Of a DNA stretch of 64,000 nucleotides, positions 1-11,316 are shown one piece after another (the stretch's first letter is position 1; every line of letters starts with the position of its first letter). The position numbers and the translations under genes were made by a program. The notes below the pieces were generated by a model. That model searched no databases. It was not told where the DNA came from and saw only the letters and a program-made list of their open reading frames with translations. The DNA is from Bacillus sp. V3B (GTDB lineage: Bacteria; Bacillota; Bacilli; Bacillales; Cytobacillaceae), in the NCBI RefSeq assembly GCF_024494465.1, contig NZ_JAETXM010000001.1, positions 124,001-188,000 on the forward strand. Reading direction: 5' to 3'.

Positions 1-1
1 A

Positions 2-412
2 TTTAATGAATCCCTTCATGAGTCGTATGCAGAAGCTCTGATGAATACTCAAGTTTGTTTGATTAAACGATCAGATTTACAAGCTTTTTTAATCAAGTAT
101 CCTTCTATTTCTTTAAAAATATTAGCTGAGTTTTCAAATAGACTAGAACAATCGGAAAAACAAACGACTCGATTTGCAACGGAGAAAGTGGAAACAAGAC
201 TTGCCCTTTTCTTAGCTGAGTGTGTAGACGGGGAGGATCAAACGAATGAGATTGAATTACCTATGAGTAAAAAGGATCTAGCTTCTTATTTGGGGACTAC
301 ACCTGAAACGATTAGTCGTAAGTTATCTGATCTTGAAGATGAAGGATATATTAAGCAAAAGATAAATAAAAAAATAGAAATAGTCGATTTAGATGGATTA
401 ATCCTCGTTTGA
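2..412 (+). CDS. Crp/Fnr-family transcriptional regulator, C-terminal part (5' truncated by window edge)
   Basis: The reading frame is open from base 2 to a TGA at 410-412, so the gene starts before the window; the ATG at 41 is internal. The visible 136 residues hold the end of the cyclic-nucleotide-binding-like beta domain, the long dimerisation helix (ISLKILAEFSNRLEQ) and a C-terminal winged helix-turn-helix of the Crp type (LASYLGTTPETISRKLSDLE followed by a wing ending in IEIVDLDGL). Family members bind palindromic promoter DNA in response to a small ligand, redox state or oxygen. Any Fe-S cysteines or ligand pocket would lie in the missing N-terminal part, so the effector cannot be judged. 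A strong terminator follows, so it is not co-transcribed with murI. Confidence 0.85.
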   Translation, partial: FNESLHESYAEALMNTQVCLIKRSDLQAFLIKYPSISLKILAEFSNRLEQSEKQTTRFATEKVETRLALFLAECVDGEDQTNEIELPMSKKDLASYLGTTPETISRKLSDLEDEGYIKQKINKKIEIVDLDGLILV

Positions 413-483
413 TAAAGATCATCTTCTTATAGCGAAAAAAAGCTGTTGGACAAGTCGTTTGTCATTATGATGAATGAGATTAA

Positions 484-530
484 TTATAAGAAAAAGGCAT
501 TCCAGTTGATGGAATGTCTTTTTCTTATAA
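484..530 (+). terminator. Rho-independent terminator after the Crp/Fnr gene
   Basis: A 20-bp inverted repeat with one G-T wobble (left arm 484-503, right arm 511-530) has its GC-rich core next to the 7-nt loop and A-rich/T-rich outer arms, so it can work on both strands. Bases 531-840 hold no convincing gene. The murI promoter must lie there, but no clear consensus was seen. Confidence 0.8.
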
Positions 531-840
531 TCCCGTAAAGGTTTGATAAGTGAGAAAAGGCTTTTCTTTGGACTTTAGTTCTTATAAAAATTAACATAAA
601 TGCAATGTTTTGTTCTTGAATTGATCTTGAATTTTCAAATGAAAAGATAGAAAATAAGAACAGCCATTAGAAATGATTAAGTGAACACAAAGGTTGGTTT
701 AACGAGAATAAAGATAGAAATGGATGAAGAGATTGAACGATCCTACGTTTAATGTCCTTCATAGAAGGTAATATAAAGTGTTTAATGAGAAAAAATAATA
801 GGATTATGCCAACATAGGCGATAAGAATGAGGCGGTAAGA

Positions 841-1665
841 TTGAGACATCCGATTGGAGTTATAGATTCCGGTGTTGGTGGTTTGACGGTAGCAAAAGAA
901 ATCATGCGTCAGCTGCCGAATGAACAAATTATATACGTAGGAGATACAGCGCGCTGTCCCTATGGTCCGAGATCGACTGAAGAGGTGCGAACTTTTACGT
1001 GGCAAATGACCAATTTTTTATTGGAAAAAGATATCAAAATGTTGGTCATTGCCTGCAATACGGCAACGGCTGTTGTTTTAGATGAAATTAGACAAAAACT
1101 TTCCATTCCTGTTCTAGGTGTCATTCAACCTGGTGCAAGAGCAGCTATTAAAATAACCAAAAATCATCGAATTGGTGTGATTGGAACGATTGGGACAGTG
1201 AAGAGTGCTGCCTACGAAAAAGCTCTTACGCAAATTAATAAGAGAACGGTTGTGACATCTCTGGCTTGTCCAAAATTTGTCCCACTTGTTGAGAGCGGAG
1301 AGCATAACGGACCGGTAGCGAGGAAAATTGTCACAGCAACATTGAAACCATTAAAAAATAAAGGTTTAGATACACTTATTTTAGGTTGTACCCACTATCC
1401 TCTTCTAGAAGATTTAATTCATCAGGTGATGGGGGATGAAGTGAAGGTCATTAGTTCTGGTGAGGAAACGGCGAGTGAAGTGAGTACGATTCTTCATCAT
1501 AGTGGGTTATTAAATGTGGAAGAAAGTGGACTAGAACATATTTTCTTTACAACTGGTTCGAAACACATTTTCACAAAAATCGCATCTAAGTGGCTAGGAA
1601 AACCAGTTTTGAATGTAGCGAAAGTCAAATTAGAAAATGAAAAAACGATCTATTCAAAATTCTAG
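841..1665 (+). CDS. murI: Glutamate racemase
   Basis: This enzyme interconverts L- and D-glutamate and supplies D-Glu for peptidoglycan; it is cytoplasmic and independent of PLP. The 274-residue length is normal for the family. The two catalytic cysteines are visible in the expected contexts: Cys72 in ACNTATA and Cys183 in LGCTHYPLL. The substrate-binding DSGVGGLT motif lies at residues 9-16. The start is a TTG codon preceded by a GAGGCGG ribosome-binding site; the product then begins [11 protein letters not shown], as RacE proteins do. It heads the murI-gerM-rdgB-ysnB cluster typical of Bacillus, where it is called racE. Confidence 0.95.
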   Translation: MRHPIGVIDSGVGGLTVAKEIMRQLPNEQIIYVGDTARCPYGPRSTEEVRTFTWQMTNFLLEKDIKMLVIACNTATAVVLDEIRQKLSIPVLGVIQPGARAAIKITKNHRIGVIGTIGTVKSAAYEKALTQINKRTVVTSLACPKFVPLVESGEHNGPVARKIVTATLKPLKNKGLDTLILGCTHYPLLEDLIHQVMGDEVKVISSGEETASEVSTILHHSGLLNVEESGLEHIFFTTGSKHIFTKIASKWLGKPVLNVAKVKLENEKTIYSKF

Positions 1666-1762
1666 CTTTCAATAAATTTACAAGAGTATTTCTCTCAAAG
1701 ACGGTCTAATTTTAAAAAAAGCTCGTATATATGTAGTACAAACTGTCTTTGGAGGGATCTTA

Positions 1763-2839
1763 ATGGCTAAAATTAATTATAAAACGGCTTTAGTATCAAC
1801 TGTTGCTGCTTCAGCTATGTTTTTATCAGGTTGCGGACTTTTTGGGGCTGAAAAAACAGAACAAATTGACCCGCCGAAAGAAGTGACGATTACAGAGGAA
1901 GAAATGGAATTAACGGAGGAAACCAATTCATCTGATCAAGAGACAACGGATGAAGAAGCGGTTGTCGAAAACACATTAAAAACAGAACTTTATTTGATGG
2001 ATAAAAATGGATATGTTGTTCCGCAAACACTTGACCTTCCAAAAACGGAATCGGTCGCCAAGCAGGCTCTTGAATATTTAGTTCAAAATGGACCTGTGAC
2101 TGAAATGTTACCAAATGGATTTCAAGCTGTTCTACCGGCTGACACGAAACTAAGTGTAAGTGTAAAGGATGCAGTAGCAACTGTTGACTTTTCGAACGAA
2201 TTTAAAGACTATCAAGCAGAGGATGAACTTAAAATACTTCAATCCATTACATGGACATTAACTCAGTTTGATACAATTGAAAAAGTAAAGTTACAACTGA
2301 ATGGCCACCCGCTTGATGAGATGCCTGTGAATGGCACACCAATTGGAGATGAATTAACGCGAAATGATGGAATCAACCTAGATATGTCACATGTATCAGA
2401 CATTAGGAATACAAAACCTGTGACGGTTTACTATATTGGGGGAGAAACGGATTCGTATTATTTTGTTCCTGTAACAAAACGAGTGAGTAATAAAACGGAA
2501 AACAATATTGATGCAGTGATTAATGAGTTAGTCAAAGGACCGAATGTAGCATCTAACCTGCTAAATGAGTTTAACTCAGGCGTAAAACTACTTGAAGAGC
2601 CGAAGCTAGAGAATGGAAAAGTGACACTTAATTTCAATGAATCGATTTATGGTAGTTTTGAGGAAAAAATCATTTCTCAAAATGTGCTTGACGCTCTCGT
2701 GCTTTCTTTAACGGAACAAAATGGAATCGAGAGTGTGGTAGTGACTGTAGATGGTAAAGCAGAACTCATGAGCGAAGATGGTAAAACACTAACCGAACCA
2801 GTAACTCGTCCTGAAAATGTCAATACAGGTAGTTTCTAA
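1763..2839 (+). CDS. gerM: Spore germination/sporulation lipoprotein GerM
   Basis: The 358-residue product begins with a lipoprotein signal peptide; the lipobox FLSGC puts the lipidated cysteine at residue 24. An acidic Glu/Thr-rich linker (about residues 36-70) is followed by two tandem GerM domains (about 80-200 and 220-345), each with the pattern of a short beta strand followed by AxxALxxLVxGP. In B. subtilis GerM is a sporulation protein needed for normal cortex formation and germination and is attached to the outer forespore membrane. The start ATG follows a GGAGGG ribosome-binding site. No sigma-E promoter could be placed with confidence upstream. In B. subtilis rph lies between this gene and rdgB; here it is absent. 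Confidence 0.92.
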   Translation: MAKINYKTALVSTVAASAMFLSGCGLFGAEKTEQIDPPKEVTITEEEMELTEETNSSDQETTDEEAVVENTLKTELYLMDKNGYVVPQTLDLPKTESVAKQALEYLVQNGPVTEMLPNGFQAVLPADTKLSVSVKDAVATVDFSNEFKDYQAEDELKILQSITWTLTQFDTIEKVKLQLNGHPLDEMPVNGTPIGDELTRNDGINLDMSHVSDIRNTKPVTVYYIGGETDSYYFVPVTKRVSNKTENNIDAVINELVKGPNVASNLLNEFNSGVKLLEEPKLENGKVTLNFNESIYGSFEEKIISQNVLDALVLSLTEQNGIESVVVTVDGKAELMSEDGKTLTEPVTRPENVNTGSF

Positions 2840-2932
2840 AAAAACATTTTTTGTTATACTAAATAGTAACGTTGAAAAAGGGTGGGCATAAATGCCGACT
2901 CTTATTCTTTTTTGATAAAGGGGACAAGTGAG

Positions 2933-3544
2933 ATGCAGAAAGTGATCGTTGCTACGAAAAATCCGGGAAAAGCGAAAGAGTTTGTTCGAATGTTTGAACC
3001 TTATGGAGTAAAAGTAAAAACATTGCTTGACTTTCCTGAAGTAGAAGATATTGAAGAAACAGGACAGACTTTTGAGGAAAATGCCATTTTGAAGGCAGAG
3101 GCAGTCTGTGAACAATTTGATCAAATGGTTATTGCGGATGACTCAGGTTTAATTGTTGATGTACTCGATGGTAGACCTGGTATTTATTCGGCACGCTATG
3201 CTGGTGAAGAAAAAAATGATGAAGCCAATAATGATAAGCTATTAGATGAGCTGAAAAATGTGAAGGAAGAGGATCGAACAGCAAGATTTTACTGTGCATT
3301 AGCGTTCGCTTCTCCAGGACAGAGTACGATTACCGTAAATGGAACATGTGAAGGTTCCATCTTATTCGAGCGAAAAGGAACAAATGGATTTGGCTATGAC
3401 CCAATCTTTTTGGTCACGGAGCTAAAAAAATCAATGGCCGAAATCATGCCAGAAGAAAAAACACAAATTAGCCATCGTGCAAAAGCATTAAGAAAACTAG
3501 AAGACCAATTATCTCAATTGTTCTCAAAGGAGAAGAACAAGTAA
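2933..3544 (+). CDS. rdgB: Non-canonical purine NTP pyrophosphatase, RdgB/HAM1 family
   Basis: This enzyme hydrolyses dITP, XTP and ITP to the monophosphates and so keeps deaminated purines out of DNA and RNA. Family motifs are present: the nucleotide-binding TKNPGK near the N-terminus, FEENAILKA, the metal-binding DDSGL and the C-terminal NGFGYDPIF. The frame is open from a GTG at 2882, but the ATG at 2933 is chosen because it has a ribosome-binding site (AAAGGGGA) and gives the canonical N-terminus [13 protein letters not shown]; that is 203 residues. The stop codon overlaps the start of the next gene (TAATG), showing translational coupling. The B. subtilis counterpart is ysnA. Confidence 0.93.
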   Translation: MQKVIVATKNPGKAKEFVRMFEPYGVKVKTLLDFPEVEDIEETGQTFEENAILKAEAVCEQFDQMVIADDSGLIVDVLDGRPGIYSARYAGEEKNDEANNDKLLDELKNVKEEDRTARFYCALAFASPGQSTITVNGTCEGSILFERKGTNGFGYDPIFLVTELKKSMAEIMPEEKTQISHRAKALRKLEDQLSQLFSKEKNK

Positions 3545-4059
3545 TGAAAGTGCTTATCGTCAGTGATAGTCATGGTTTAACAAAGGAACTCGAGAAACTG
3601 ATAGAGAAACATCATGGTGAAGTCGATACTTTCATTCATTGTGGTGATTCAGAACTAGACCCAGATGATCCTGCTCTAAAAAATTTTATAATTGTCAGGG
3701 GTAATTGTGATTTTGATGAAAGGTTTCCAGAAGATAGGATAAAGACGATTGGGAATCGGACTATATTGATTACACATGGACACCGTTATTCGGTTAAATC
3801 AAGTTTAATGAAGTTATCTTATAAAGCAAAGGAAGTATTAGCAGATATTGCTTGTTTTGGTCACTCTCATCAACTTGGTGCAGAAATGGTTCATGGAACC
3901 CTTTTTATTAATCCAGGCAGTATTAGGCTTCCGCGTGGTAGAAGAGAAAAAACATATGTTATTTTAGCTATCTCAGAAGAATCGTATCAATTAAAAGTAT
4001 ATGATATTGATAAGGGTGAAATATCAGAACTATCACAAGTTTTTTCTCTATCGAGTTAA
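3544..4059 (+). CDS. ysnB: Metallophosphoesterase, YfcE/MJ0936 type
   Basis: A 171-residue calcineurin-like phosphoesterase. The metal-ligand motifs occur in order: DSHG near the N-terminus, HCGDSE, VRGNCD, THGH and GHSH, as in the YfcE group. These enzymes hydrolyse phosphodiesters in vitro; the physiological substrate of B. subtilis YsnB is not established. The start codon overlaps the rdgB stop by one base, so it is the last gene of the murI-gerM-rdgB cluster. No strong terminator follows, only a T-rich stretch before the tRNA promoter. Confidence 0.88.
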   Translation: MKVLIVSDSHGLTKELEKLIEKHHGEVDTFIHCGDSELDPDDPALKNFIIVRGNCDFDERFPEDRIKTIGNRTILITHGHRYSVKSSLMKLSYKAKEVLADIACFGHSHQLGAEMVHGTLFINPGSIRLPRGRREKTYVILAISEESYQLKVYDIDKGEISELSQVFSLSS

Positions 4060-4114
4060 TCGATAGGGAAAAAAATATCCTTTTTTGATTAAGAAATTTA
4101 ATTTAAAAATACTG

Positions 4115-4143
4115 TTGACATTTTATAGTGAACTCACTATAAT
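4115..4143 (+). promoter_or_regulatory. Sigma-A promoter for tRNA-Arg
   Basis: Perfect consensus hexamers TTGACA (4115-4120) and TATAAT (4138-4143) are separated by exactly 17 bp and lie 26 bp upstream of the tRNA. Confidence 0.9.
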
Positions 4144-4168
4144 AAAAATTGTTCTTAAAAAATATTAC

Positions 4169-4245
4169 GTCCCAGTAGCTCAGCTGGATAGAGCAGCGCC
4201 CTTCTAAGGCGTCGGTCGGGAGTTCGAATCTCTCCTGGGACGCCA
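4169..4245 (+). tRNA. tRNA-Arg (anticodon TCT)
   Basis: A full 77-nt cloverleaf can be drawn: acceptor stem GTCCCAG/CTGGGAC, D arm with AGCTGGATAGAGC, anticodon stem GCGCC/GGCGT with loop CTTCTAA (anticodon TCT, reading AGA/AGG), T arm with GTTCGAATC, discriminator G and an encoded CCA at 4243-4245. It has its own consensus promoter upstream and a terminator downstream, so it is a single-gene unit. Confidence 0.96.
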
Positions 4246-4284
4246 TTATTTACACCAATTAATTACATAAATACTACCAAAGTT

Positions 4285-4312
4285 AACTCACCTTTTGAAA
4301 AGGTGAGTTTTT
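4285..4312 (+). terminator. Terminator of the tRNA-Arg unit
   Basis: The stem AACTCACCTTTT pairs with AAAAGGTGAGTT and is followed by a run of T. Confidence 0.85.
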
Positions 4313-4387
4313 TATGTCCTTTTTTAAATATTATTTTAAAACAAATAAATAAAAAAATATTTATTATAAACATTCATACACTAATAC

Positions 4388-4401
4388 TGTAAGCGGGTAC
4401 A
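4388..4401 (+). promoter_or_regulatory. Candidate cre site (CcpA operator) upstream of ilvB
   Basis: TGTAAGCGGGTACA matches the catabolite-responsive consensus TGWAANCGNTNWCA with one mismatch. In B. subtilis CcpA activates the ilv-leu operon through a cre well upstream of the promoter. The placement here, about 200 bp before the leader, fits that role but is inferred. Confidence 0.5.
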
Positions 4402-4545
4402 ACAGTTTAATAAAACCCAATTATGTAATTATTCTTAGAATGGGTATTGACTCAATCGTGAAATCAGCGTAAGATTATTTCAACAAAAGGGTTAAAGAAT
4501 ATTAATAACAGTGTGAAAGAAAAGTGTATTTTATTAAAATTCAAT

Positions 4546-4560
4546 CTTTTTTTGAAAATT
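4546..4560 (+). promoter_or_regulatory. Candidate CodY box upstream of the ilv-leu leader
   Basis: The 15-mer ending TTGAAAATT matches the CodY consensus AATTTTCWGAAAATT at 12 of 15 positions. CodY represses ilv-leu operons of Bacillus when branched-chain amino acids and GTP are plentiful. It lies just ahead of the T-box leader, where the promoter must be. No unambiguous -35/-10 pair could be fixed in this AT-rich stretch. Confidence 0.35.
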
Positions 4561-4603
4561 TGATTCATTTTGTTTCTTTAATAGGATATATTATTAATAA
4601 TAA

Positions 4604-4906
4604 GAATATAGCTGAACATGTTGAAGAGGATAAGTAATTTTATACGTAGGATTTTACAGAGAGCCGGAATAGCTGAGAACCGGTGAATCTCGTATAAGAT
4701 GAACTCACCTCTGAATGCTGACCTGAACAATATATATTAAGTAGGGGAGGCCGGGTGCAAAGCACTCGTTATTAAAGAGAACGACAGTGGTTGTTCACAA
4801 GTGTACGCATGTTGCGTAAACAAGGGTGGTACCGTGGAGTAGGTTTCCAAAGCCTTTTCATCCCTTAGTCAATTTATTTGGCGTATAGGGAATGAAGGGG
4901 CTTTTT
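4604..4906 (+). ncRNA. T-box leader of the ilv-leu operon, leucine specifier
   Basis: The conserved T-box sequence AAGGGTGGTACCGTG lies at 4822-4836. Upstream, a Stem I region (about 4620-4740) carries the specifier-loop pattern GAA-CTC-ACC, so the codon at 4704-4706 is CTC, leucine. Downstream, a terminator hairpin (4850-4865 with 4887-4903) ends in a T run. Binding of uncharged tRNA-Leu would stabilise the antiterminator and allow transcription into ilvB. The B. subtilis operon is also controlled through leucine. Confidence 0.93.
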
Positions 4907-4940
4907 ATATTTTTTATCAGAAAAAGGAGGTATATTCCAA

Positions 4941-6668
4941 ATGTTGCAGAATACGGATACTGCCTTTAACGAGATAAAGGCTGATAATCATAAGATTAGT
5001 GGGGCTGAACTATTGATAAACGCGTTGGATAAAGAAAAGGTGGAAGTTATCTTTGGATATCCTGGTGGAGCAGTTTTACCAATCTATGATAAGATTTACG
5101 ATTCGAAGATTCTCCACATTTTACCACGTCATGAACAAGGTGGAATTCATGCAGCTGAAGGTTATGCAAGGATTTCTGGTAAGCCGGGAGTTGTCATTGC
5201 AACATCAGGACCAGGAGCAACTAATATCGTTACAGGAATTGCGGATGCGATGATGGATTCTTTACCATTAGTAGTCTTTACTGGTCAAGTAGCAACAAGT
5301 GTGATTGGATCAGACGCTTTCCAAGAAGCAGACATACTTGGAATTACGACTCCAATTACCAAACATAATTTTCAAGTGCGCAACATTCAAGATATTCCTC
5401 GCATCATAAAAGAAGCCTTTTATATTGCTACCACTGGACGTCCTGGACCCGTACTTATCGATTTTCCAAAGGACATAGCTAGTGCGGTGGTTGAAGTCAA
5501 CGAAGAAGTAGAAATTGATTTACCGGGATACCAACCTACTTTACAACCTAATTATTTGCAAATCAGAAAATTAACAGAGGCAGTAAGTAGTGCGAAAAAA
5601 CCGGTTATTTTAGCTGGTGCAGGGGTTTTACATGCTAAGGCGATGGATGAATTAAAAGCATATGCTGAACAACAACACATTCCAGTTATTCACACGCTTC
5701 TTGGTTTAGGTGGATTCCCAGCAGATCATGAATTGTATATTGGATTTGGTGGCATGCATGGATGTTACGCTGCAAACAGTGCAATGTATGAATGTGATTT
5801 ATTACTAAATATTGGAGCTCGTTTTGATGATCGTTTAACTGGAAATTTAGAACATTTTGCTCCTAATGCTCTAGTAGCTCATATTGATATTGATCCTGCT
5901 GAAATTGGAAAAAATATTCCAACAAAAATCCCAGTCGTTGCTGATGCAAAAGAAGCTTTAAAACAAATGATTCAGCAAGATGGAAAACCACCTGCACATG
6001 CGGAGTGGGTTGAAAAAATCAATAACTGGAAAAAAGAATATCCGTACCATTACAACCAAGAAGATCAAGAAAATTTAAAACCACAAAAAGTATTAGAAAT
6101 GATACATGCCAAAACGAACGGTGAAGCGATTGTTGTAACTGATGTTGGACAACATCAAATGTGGGCTGCTCAATATTATCCATTTAAAAAATCTGATAAA
6201 TGGGTAACATCTGGTGGATTAGGTACAATGGGATTTGGTCTTCCAGCAAGTATTGGAGCCCAAATTGCTGCTCCGGATACTACAGTCGTTATGGTATCTG
6301 GTGATGGTGGTTTCCAAATGTGCTCACAAGAATTACAGGTTATCAGAGAGCATAATTTACCAATTAAAATGGTTATTCTAAACAATATGGCTTTAGGAAT
6401 GGTTAGACAATGGCAGGAGCTTTTCTATGATAAGCGTTATGCACATAGTCAAATCCCTAATCAACCGGATTTTGTGAAATTAGCTGATGCATATGGGATA
6501 AAAGGTTATCGGGTTGATACAAATGAAGAAGCGGAAACAATTTTGAATGAAGTATTAAACAATGATGAACCTGTCCTTTTAGATTTTAGAATTGATCCGA
6601 GTGAACTGGTTTATCCAATGATTGCACCAGGAAAAGGATTACATGAAATGGAAGGTGTTAAGCCGTGA
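4941..6668 (+). CDS. ilvB: Acetolactate synthase, large (catalytic) subunit
   Basis: This is the thiamine-diphosphate enzyme that condenses two pyruvates to acetolactate, or pyruvate with 2-oxobutyrate, as the first common step of valine, leucine and isoleucine synthesis. The 575 residues show the N-terminal ThDP pyrimidine domain with catalytic Glu65 in RHEQGG, a central FAD-binding domain and the C-terminal ThDP diphosphate-binding motif starting GDGG near residue 454. The ATG follows an AAAAGGAGG ribosome-binding site. Expression is controlled by the T-box leader directly upstream. The stop codon overlaps ilvH by 4 bases, which couples the two subunits. Confidence 0.97.
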   Translation: MLQNTDTAFNEIKADNHKISGAELLINALDKEKVEVIFGYPGGAVLPIYDKIYDSKILHILPRHEQGGIHAAEGYARISGKPGVVIATSGPGATNIVTGIADAMMDSLPLVVFTGQVATSVIGSDAFQEADILGITTPITKHNFQVRNIQDIPRIIKEAFYIATTGRPGPVLIDFPKDIASAVVEVNEEVEIDLPGYQPTLQPNYLQIRKLTEAVSSAKKPVILAGAGVLHAKAMDELKAYAEQQHIPVIHTLLGLGGFPADHELYIGFGGMHGCYAANSAMYECDLLLNIGARFDDRLTGNLEHFAPNALVAHIDIDPAEIGKNIPTKIPVVADAKEALKQMIQQDGKPPAHAEWVEKINNWKKEYPYHYNQEDQENLKPQKVLEMIHAKTNGEAIVVTDVGQHQMWAAQYYPFKKSDKWVTSGGLGTMGFGLPASIGAQIAAPDTTVVMVSGDGGFQMCSQELQVIREHNLPIKMVILNNMALGMVRQWQELFYDKRYAHSQIPNQPDFVKLADAYGIKGYRVDTNEEAETILNEVLNNDEPVLLDFRIDPSELVYPMIAPGKGLHEMEGVKP

Positions 6669-7183
6669 TTAAAAGGATTATCAGTTTAACCGTTCTTAAT
6701 CGACCAGGAGTGCTAAACCGTATCACGAACTTATTTTCAAAAAGAAATTACAACATTGAAAGCATTTCAGTTGGTCTTTCTGAAAATGAAGGAGTTTCAA
6801 GAATCACTTGTGTCGTTCAGGTAGAAAACCAAAGTATTACTGAACAGATTACAAAACAGTTAAATAAACAAATTGACGTGTTAAAGGTGACAGATATTAC
6901 AGATCAAGCCATTGTTTCAAGAGAGCTTGCATTAATTAAAGTTCAAACGTTACCGAATACGAGAAATGAGATTTATTCACTCATTGAACCATTTCGTGCT
7001 TCTGTAGTTGATGTAAGTAAAGAAAGTATTGTAATTCAAATTACAGGCGAATCTGAAAAAATTGAAGCCTTTATCGAACTCATCAAACCGTATGGAATTA
7101 AAGAGCTTGCAAGAACAGGAACAACTGCTTTCCCAAGAGGAATGCAATTACAAGCCAATTCACAAAAAGTTTCGATTGTATAA
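6665..7183 (+). CDS. ilvH: Acetolactate synthase, small (regulatory) subunit
   Basis: The 172-residue regulatory subunit binds the end product valine and raises the activity of the large subunit. An N-terminal ACT domain (about residues 3-75, starting [16 protein letters not shown] with NIESISVG) is followed by the C-terminal ALS small-subunit domain (about 80-158). The start is GTG, within the GTGA overlap with the ilvB stop. Confidence 0.95.
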   Translation: MIKRIISLTVLNRPGVLNRITNLFSKRNYNIESISVGLSENEGVSRITCVVQVENQSITEQITKQLNKQIDVLKVTDITDQAIVSRELALIKVQTLPNTRNEIYSLIEPFRASVVDVSKESIVIQITGESEKIEAFIELIKPYGIKELARTGTTAFPRGMQLQANSQKVSIV

Positions 7184-7200
7184 GTTTTATGGATCATTTG

Positions 7201-7255
7201 GTAATATGCCTGTTGTGATGTGATAGATAAAACGATCTATCGCCGAACACAGGAT
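7201..7255 (+). promoter_or_regulatory. Hairpin in the ilvH-ilvC intergenic region
   Basis: A perfect GATAGAT/ATCTATC stem (about 7221-7240) sits inside a longer imperfect pairing of CCTGT with ACAGG. In B. subtilis the ilv-leu mRNA is processed near here, giving a very stable ilvC message protected by 5' structure. A similar role is inferred, not shown. There is no T run, so termination is unlikely. Confidence 0.4.
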
Positions 7256-7321
7256 TTTATAATAAATTTAGTAGAATAAAGTTAGCAGTGAACAAAACAA
7301 TAATAATAAAATTTATTTTGA

Positions 7322-9887
<2,566 letters not shown>

Positions 9888-9899
9888 AAAAGAATAGGA

Positions 9900-9979
9900 A
9901 AGGCTGACTCAAAAATGAAGATGACAAAAGCTACAAGATTCCAATGATGTAGCAGTCAAATTCTTTAGAGTCAGCCTTG
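9900..9979 (+). repeat. Imperfect palindrome after leuA (possible terminator or MITE-like element)
   Basis: The ends AAGGCTGACTC (9900-9910) and GAGTCAGCCTT are perfect inverted repeats, and an inner GCTACA/TGTAGC pair extends the symmetry. A short T-rich stretch follows, so it could terminate transcription after leuA. Its 80-bp length and terminal inverted repeats also resemble a miniature inverted-repeat element. The sequence alone does not decide between these. Confidence 0.5.
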
Positions 9980-10002
9980 TTTTAAATAATGGCGTTCCTT
10001 TT

Positions 10003-10074
10003 AGGTAGCGCCTTATGCTTTTCTTAAAAGATAAGAAAGTATAGTGCTCTAGCTCCAGGCGCCTTGCGCTTTGT
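10003..10074 (+). repeat. Dispersed intergenic repeat, internally shortened copy
   Basis: Two GCGCCTT-type modules flank a conserved core: AGCGCCTTATGCTTTTC, then AAGAAAGTATAGTG, then TCTAGCTCCAGGCGCC and TTGCGCTTT. The same modules occur in order at 56909-57099, where about 90 extra bases forming a hairpin lie inside. It separates leuA from leuB. Confidence 0.6.
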
Positions 10075-10121
10075 TGAGTTATCTGAAAAATTTGACATGG
10101 AAAACGATGGAGGGATTAGAC

Positions 10122-11198
10122 ATGGAGAAACGAATTGCAGTATTGCCAGGAGATGGTATTGGCAAAGAAGTCGTTCAAGGTGCTATTGAAATTTTAGAGG
10201 CGGTAGGTGAACGTTATAATCACCAATTTTCATTTACATTTGGAGAAATTGGTGGATCTGCAATTGATGCTACTGGAGTACCATTACCAGATGAAACCAC
10301 CAGTCTTTGCAAAGCAAGTGATGCTATTCTTCTAGGAGCTGTCGGTGGTCCAAAATGGGAAACTTTACCGGTTCATCTTCGCCCTGAGCAAGGATTACTA
10401 AAAATACGTAAAGAATTAAAACTATTTGCTAATTTACGTCCAACTACATATTATCAAAGCTTGGCGGACTCATCACCGCTTCGAAAAGAAATTATCGAAG
10501 GTGTTGATATGCTAATGGTAAGAGAGTTAACAGGTGGAATTTATTTTGGCAAGCCGAGTGAACGAAGAGAAGTAAATGGTAAAGAAGCAGTTGTCGATAC
10601 ACTTTATTACGAAAGAGAAGAAATTGCTCGTGTTATTAGACAAGCTTTTGAATTAGCGAAAACAAGAAAGAAAAAAGTGACTTCTGTAGATAAAGCGAAT
10701 GTTTTGGAATCAAGCCGTATGTGGAGAGAAGTTGCAGTGGAAATAAGCAAAGACTATCCAGATGTGACGCTTGAACATATGCTTGTTGATAATGGTGCGA
10801 TGCAATTAGTTCGTAACCCTAAGCAATTTGATGTTGTTGTGACAGAAAATATGTTTGGTGACATTCTTAGTGACGAAGCTTCTGTATTAACTGGTTCCCT
10901 AGGTATGCTACCATCTGCAAGTATTTCAGAAGAAGGTCCTTACCTCTATGAGCCAATTCATGGTTCTGCTCCAGATATCGCTGGTAAAAACATTGCCAAT
11001 CCTTTAGCAACTATTCTTTCTGCAGCTATGATGATCAGGGTTTCATTTGGCTTAGAAGAAGAGGCAGCTGCCATTGAAAAAGCAGTGAATGATGTACTTG
11101 ATGCAGGCTATCGGACAGGTGATTTAATGGCAGAAGGAAAAACACAAGTATCTACAACTGAAATGATTCAAGAAGTGAAAAGTATATTAGGAAAATAA
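10122..11198 (+). CDS. leuB: 3-isopropylmalate dehydrogenase
   Basis: This NAD-dependent enzyme oxidises and decarboxylates 3-isopropylmalate in leucine synthesis. The frame is open from a TTG at 10071, but that lies in the repeat element. The ATG at 10122, after a GATGGAGGG site, gives the normal N-terminus [14 protein letters not shown] and 358 residues. Visible motifs are [10 protein letters not shown], the substrate-binding [10 protein letters not shown], and the metal-site [24 protein letters not shown] region ending before [12 protein letters not shown]. It is separated from leuA by 234 bp, unlike the tight junctions earlier in the operon. Confidence 0.95.
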   Translation: MEKRIAVLPGDGIGKEVVQGAIEILEAVGERYNHQFSFTFGEIGGSAIDATGVPLPDETTSLCKASDAILLGAVGGPKWETLPVHLRPEQGLLKIRKELKLFANLRPTTYYQSLADSSPLRKEIIEGVDMLMVRELTGGIYFGKPSERREVNGKEAVVDTLYYEREEIARVIRQAFELAKTRKKKVTSVDKANVLESSRMWREVAVEISKDYPDVTLEHMLVDNGAMQLVRNPKQFDVVVTENMFGDILSDEASVLTGSLGMLPSASISEEGPYLYEPIHGSAPDIAGKNIANPLATILSAAMMIRVSFGLEEEAAAIEKAVNDVLDAGYRTGDLMAEGKTQVSTTEMIQEVKSILGK

Positions 11199-11316
11199 AA
11201 ATTGCTAAAAATTATAAATTGTCATAATGGATTTATTACTCTATGATAATAGTATTCATCATGACACAAGAAAAATGAAAATAATTAAAACAGAGCAATC
11301 AACTTGAGGGGGGATT

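Noticed and set aside
667-1005. 112-residue minus-strand open frame over the murI start
   Set aside because: It is antisense to murI codons, with no upstream signals.
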